From: Clostridiales bacterium
Lineage (GTDB): Bacteria > Bacillota > Clostridia > Lachnospirales > Lachnospiraceae
DNA: 64,000 nucleotides
Assembly (NCBI GenBank): GCA_018366495.1
Contig: JAGZHZ010000003.1
Location: 1-64,000, forward strand
Direction of reading: 5' to 3'
In this document: in pieces, positions 62,470 through 64,000 of the stretch
Layout: each line of letters opens with the position of its first letter
Position numbering within the stretch: the stretch's first letter is position 1
The notes under the pieces: model-generated
Told to the model about the DNA's origin: nothing
Seen by the model: the letters and a program-made list of their open reading frames with translations, nothing else
Database searches by the model: none
Translations under genes and position numbers: made by a program

Positions 62470-63192
62470 TCATCCCTGAAACGGCTTTGTAAAATATCCT
62501 GACTGGGAAACAGGTTCTTTTCCTTCGTACAAATGTCTTGTATCTCCCAAGACCTGACATCGGAAATACGCTTCCCCTTTCTTCATCTCCTCTGATCCGA
62601 GAACAGTGACAGACGTCGGCGCCACAAAAAATCCATGCCACAGTACAGCGGGAGAAATTCCCATAAGATGTCCCATGATGGCAAGCATCACTCCGAGATG
62701 GCAGAAAAAGACAATATTCTTTTCCTGATCATCTTCCTCTGGATTTCTTCGCAAATAATATCCTCCATGTCTCTCATACCCATATTTCAGTAAAAGCTGA
62801 TCGATTCCACTGCAAATCTTATCATACGCTTCTTTTACAGGCGCTGTCTTCATAAGCGGCGCTTCCGTCCATCTGTCCTTGTCATAATACGCTTCTTCTT
62901 TTGTCCAATAAGAAGGCTTCATATCCCACGGCACTTTCATTCTCCCCAGATCTTCCCGAAAAACCTTGACAGGAAATTCCTGCAGCCAGTCAAAAACTTC
63001 CGCTTTTCTTCCTGATTTTTCTAAAAAACAAGATGCCGTTGCCTTTGCTCTTCCAAGCGGAGAGCAATAAATATCTGATATATCCCATAACGCCGCACGT
63101 TCTGCTAACAGTGCCGCTTCTTTCCATCCTTTTTCTGTCAGAGAATCTTTCTCATAGTCTGGATCTCCGTGACGGATAAAAATCAATCTCAT
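62470..63192 (-). CDS. Histidine phosphatase family protein
   Basis: 240 aa. Catalytic RHGDP at residues 7-11 (FIRHGDPDYEKDSLTEKGWKEA), YCSPLGRAKATA with the second Arg, and the later His in FFCHLGVMLAI. Phosphoglycerate-mutase-like phosphatase of unknown substrate (small phospho-compounds or sugar phosphates). 14 bp downstream of the PfkB kinase gene, so a sugar-phosphate role is possible. Confidence 0.88.
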   Translation of the reverse strand: MRLIFIRHGDPDYEKDSLTEKGWKEAALLAERAALWDISDIYCSPLGRAKATASCFLEKSGRKAEVFDWLQEFPVKVFREDLGRMKVPWDMKPSYWTKEEAYYDKDRWTEAPLMKTAPVKEAYDKICSGIDQLLLKYGYERHGGYYLRRNPEEDDQEKNIVFFCHLGVMLAIMGHLMGISPAVLWHGFFVAPTSVTVLGSEEMKKGEAYFRCQVLGDTRHLYEGKEPVSQSGYFTKPFQG

Positions 63193-63206
63193 TTTTCTCT
63201 CCCCTT

Positions 63207-64000
63207 TTACTGTATCTGCTCAAATTTTACTTTTTGATATAGCTTCATAACCATCATCTGATCTGCCGGTCTTGTTCCCTGTGTTGTCACTGCCGCCGCA
63301 GAAACAGCCATTGCAAGGCGGATTCCAGCCTCAAAGCTGATTCCTTCTTCCCAGCTGCTGACTAATGCTCCTACCATTCCGTCACCGGCGCCCACAGTTG
63401 AAACGATTGGTACTTTTAATCCCGGACATCTCACACAAAAATTCTGGCTGAGAAAAACAGCGCCTTCAGCTCCCAATGAGATAGCTACAAATCCCACTCC
63501 TTCATCCAGCAGCTGCAATCCCAAAATCGCTGCTTCTTTTGCATCCGATATCTTTTTGCCACACAGAGTCTCAAGTTCTTTTTGATTTACTTTCAGAAAG
63601 TCTGGTTTTGCTTTCAGTCCCCTTTTCAGGAGCATTCTGTCGGCATCCAAAAATACCTTCGCCCCTTTTTGATGAACCATCTTGATTGCCAGTTCGTAAA
63701 ATTCATCTGACACGCCGTCTGGTACGCTTCCAGAAAAAACAAACATCGTATCTTCTGCGGCATACTGATACAGCTTTTGAAGCAAATCATTCAGTTCTTC
63801 CTCAGAGATATGCGGTCCTAATTCGTTCAGTTCTGTTACACTTCCGTCTGTCTCTGCCACTTTTGTATTGATGCGATTGTTTCCTTCAATCCTCACAAAA
63901 TCCGTATGTATTCCTTGTTCCTGCAGAACGCGTTCAATCATTCTGCCGCTTTTTCCTCCGATCAGACCAGTAGCAATGCTTTTCAGACCTAACGTGTGGA
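63207..64000 (-). CDS. PfkB-family sugar kinase, 5' part beyond the window edge
   Basis: 264 codons are visible and the frame is open to the window end; upstream of the first internal ATG (63941) it continues with ATGLIGGKSG-type residues, so the N-terminus is missing. The C-terminal PfkB signature STVGAGDGMVGAL (catalytic Asp) and KVNQKELETLCGK identify the family; RIEGNNRINTKV and FVFSGSVPDG recall 1-phosphofructokinase or tagatose-6-phosphate kinase. Which one is uncertain. The reading from 63941 alone would be a mis-start. Confidence 0.85.
   Translation of the reverse strand, partial: HTLGLKSIATGLIGGKSGRMIERVLQEQGIHTDFVRIEGNNRINTKVAETDGSVTELNELGPHISEEELNDLLQKLYQYAAEDTMFVFSGSVPDGVSDEFYELAIKMVHQKGAKVFLDADRMLLKRGLKAKPDFLKVNQKELETLCGKKISDAKEAAILGLQLLDEGVGFVAISLGAEGAVFLSQNFCVRCPGLKVPIVSTVGAGDGMVGALVSSWEEGISFEAGIRLAMAVSAAAVTTQGTRPADQMMVMKLYQKVKFEQIQ

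Overview
The window looks like a chromosomal segment of an anaerobic, A+T-rich Gram-positive bacterium of the class Clostridia, most likely family Lachnospiraceae. The grounds are the nusA-rimP-infB-rbfA-nrnA-truB-ribF order, rpsO-pnp linkage, meso-diaminopimelate dehydrogenase, a c-di-AMP receptor, anaerobic ribonucleotide reductase activase, strong AGGAGG ribosome sites and no outer-membrane genes. Species cannot be told from this alone. Almost every gene lies on the minus strand; only three confident genes (acyltransferase, NifX-like protein, DegT-type aminotransferase) are on plus, as expected for one replication arm.

Layout, left to right. 1-5.1 kb: molybdate ABC transporter (modABC), an acyltransferase and a NifX/NifB-type Fe-Mo-cofactor-binding domain protein with a structured leader. 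5-14 kb: guanine deaminase, wall lysozyme, c-di-AMP receptor, DAP dehydrogenase, an O-antigen-ligase-like membrane protein, an isolated fabH with its own FabT-type operator, dut-nrdG, and a repeat-rich lipoprotein. 14-30 kb: housekeeping core (pnp, rpsO, ribF, truB, nrnA, rbfA, infB, ylxQ, ylxR, nusA, rimP) and a type IIA topoisomerase pair, with a 143-bp MITE-like element with 7-bp target duplication exactly at the 3' end of the topoisomerase A gene.

30-44 kb: one long co-directional run that I consider the most interesting part. It begins with a nucleoside-salvage cluster (purine nucleoside phosphorylase, zinc alcohol dehydrogenase-like protein, MtnA-type isomerase, BmpA-type nucleoside ABC importer, 5'-deoxyadenosine/MTA/SAH-type deaminase). 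It continues with gaps under 35 bp into a ZorA/ZorB-like (MotA/MotB-type) proton-channel pair and a secreted CAP-domain protein with cell-wall-binding repeats. The first part suggests a deaminating route for 5'-deoxyadenosine or methylthioadenosine. The second part is an orphan ZorAB-like motor core without the known Zorya effectors.

44-56 kb: a metallo-beta-lactamase-fold protein, a cardiolipin-synthase-like enzyme, and an oligopeptide ABC transporter operon (oppBCDFA) ending in creatininase-family and M42 aminopeptidase genes, with a DegT-type aminotransferase and a GntR regulator beside it. 56-64 kb: tRNA-Gly(GCC), a nitroreductase, a 10TM heavy-metal exporter lying between two IS200/IS605-type end hairpins, a decayed tnpB, a double-AAA+ ATPase, an alpha/beta hydrolase, a histidine phosphatase and a PfkB kinase cut by the window edge. 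Functions were assigned by recognising families from the protein sequences; no searches were run.
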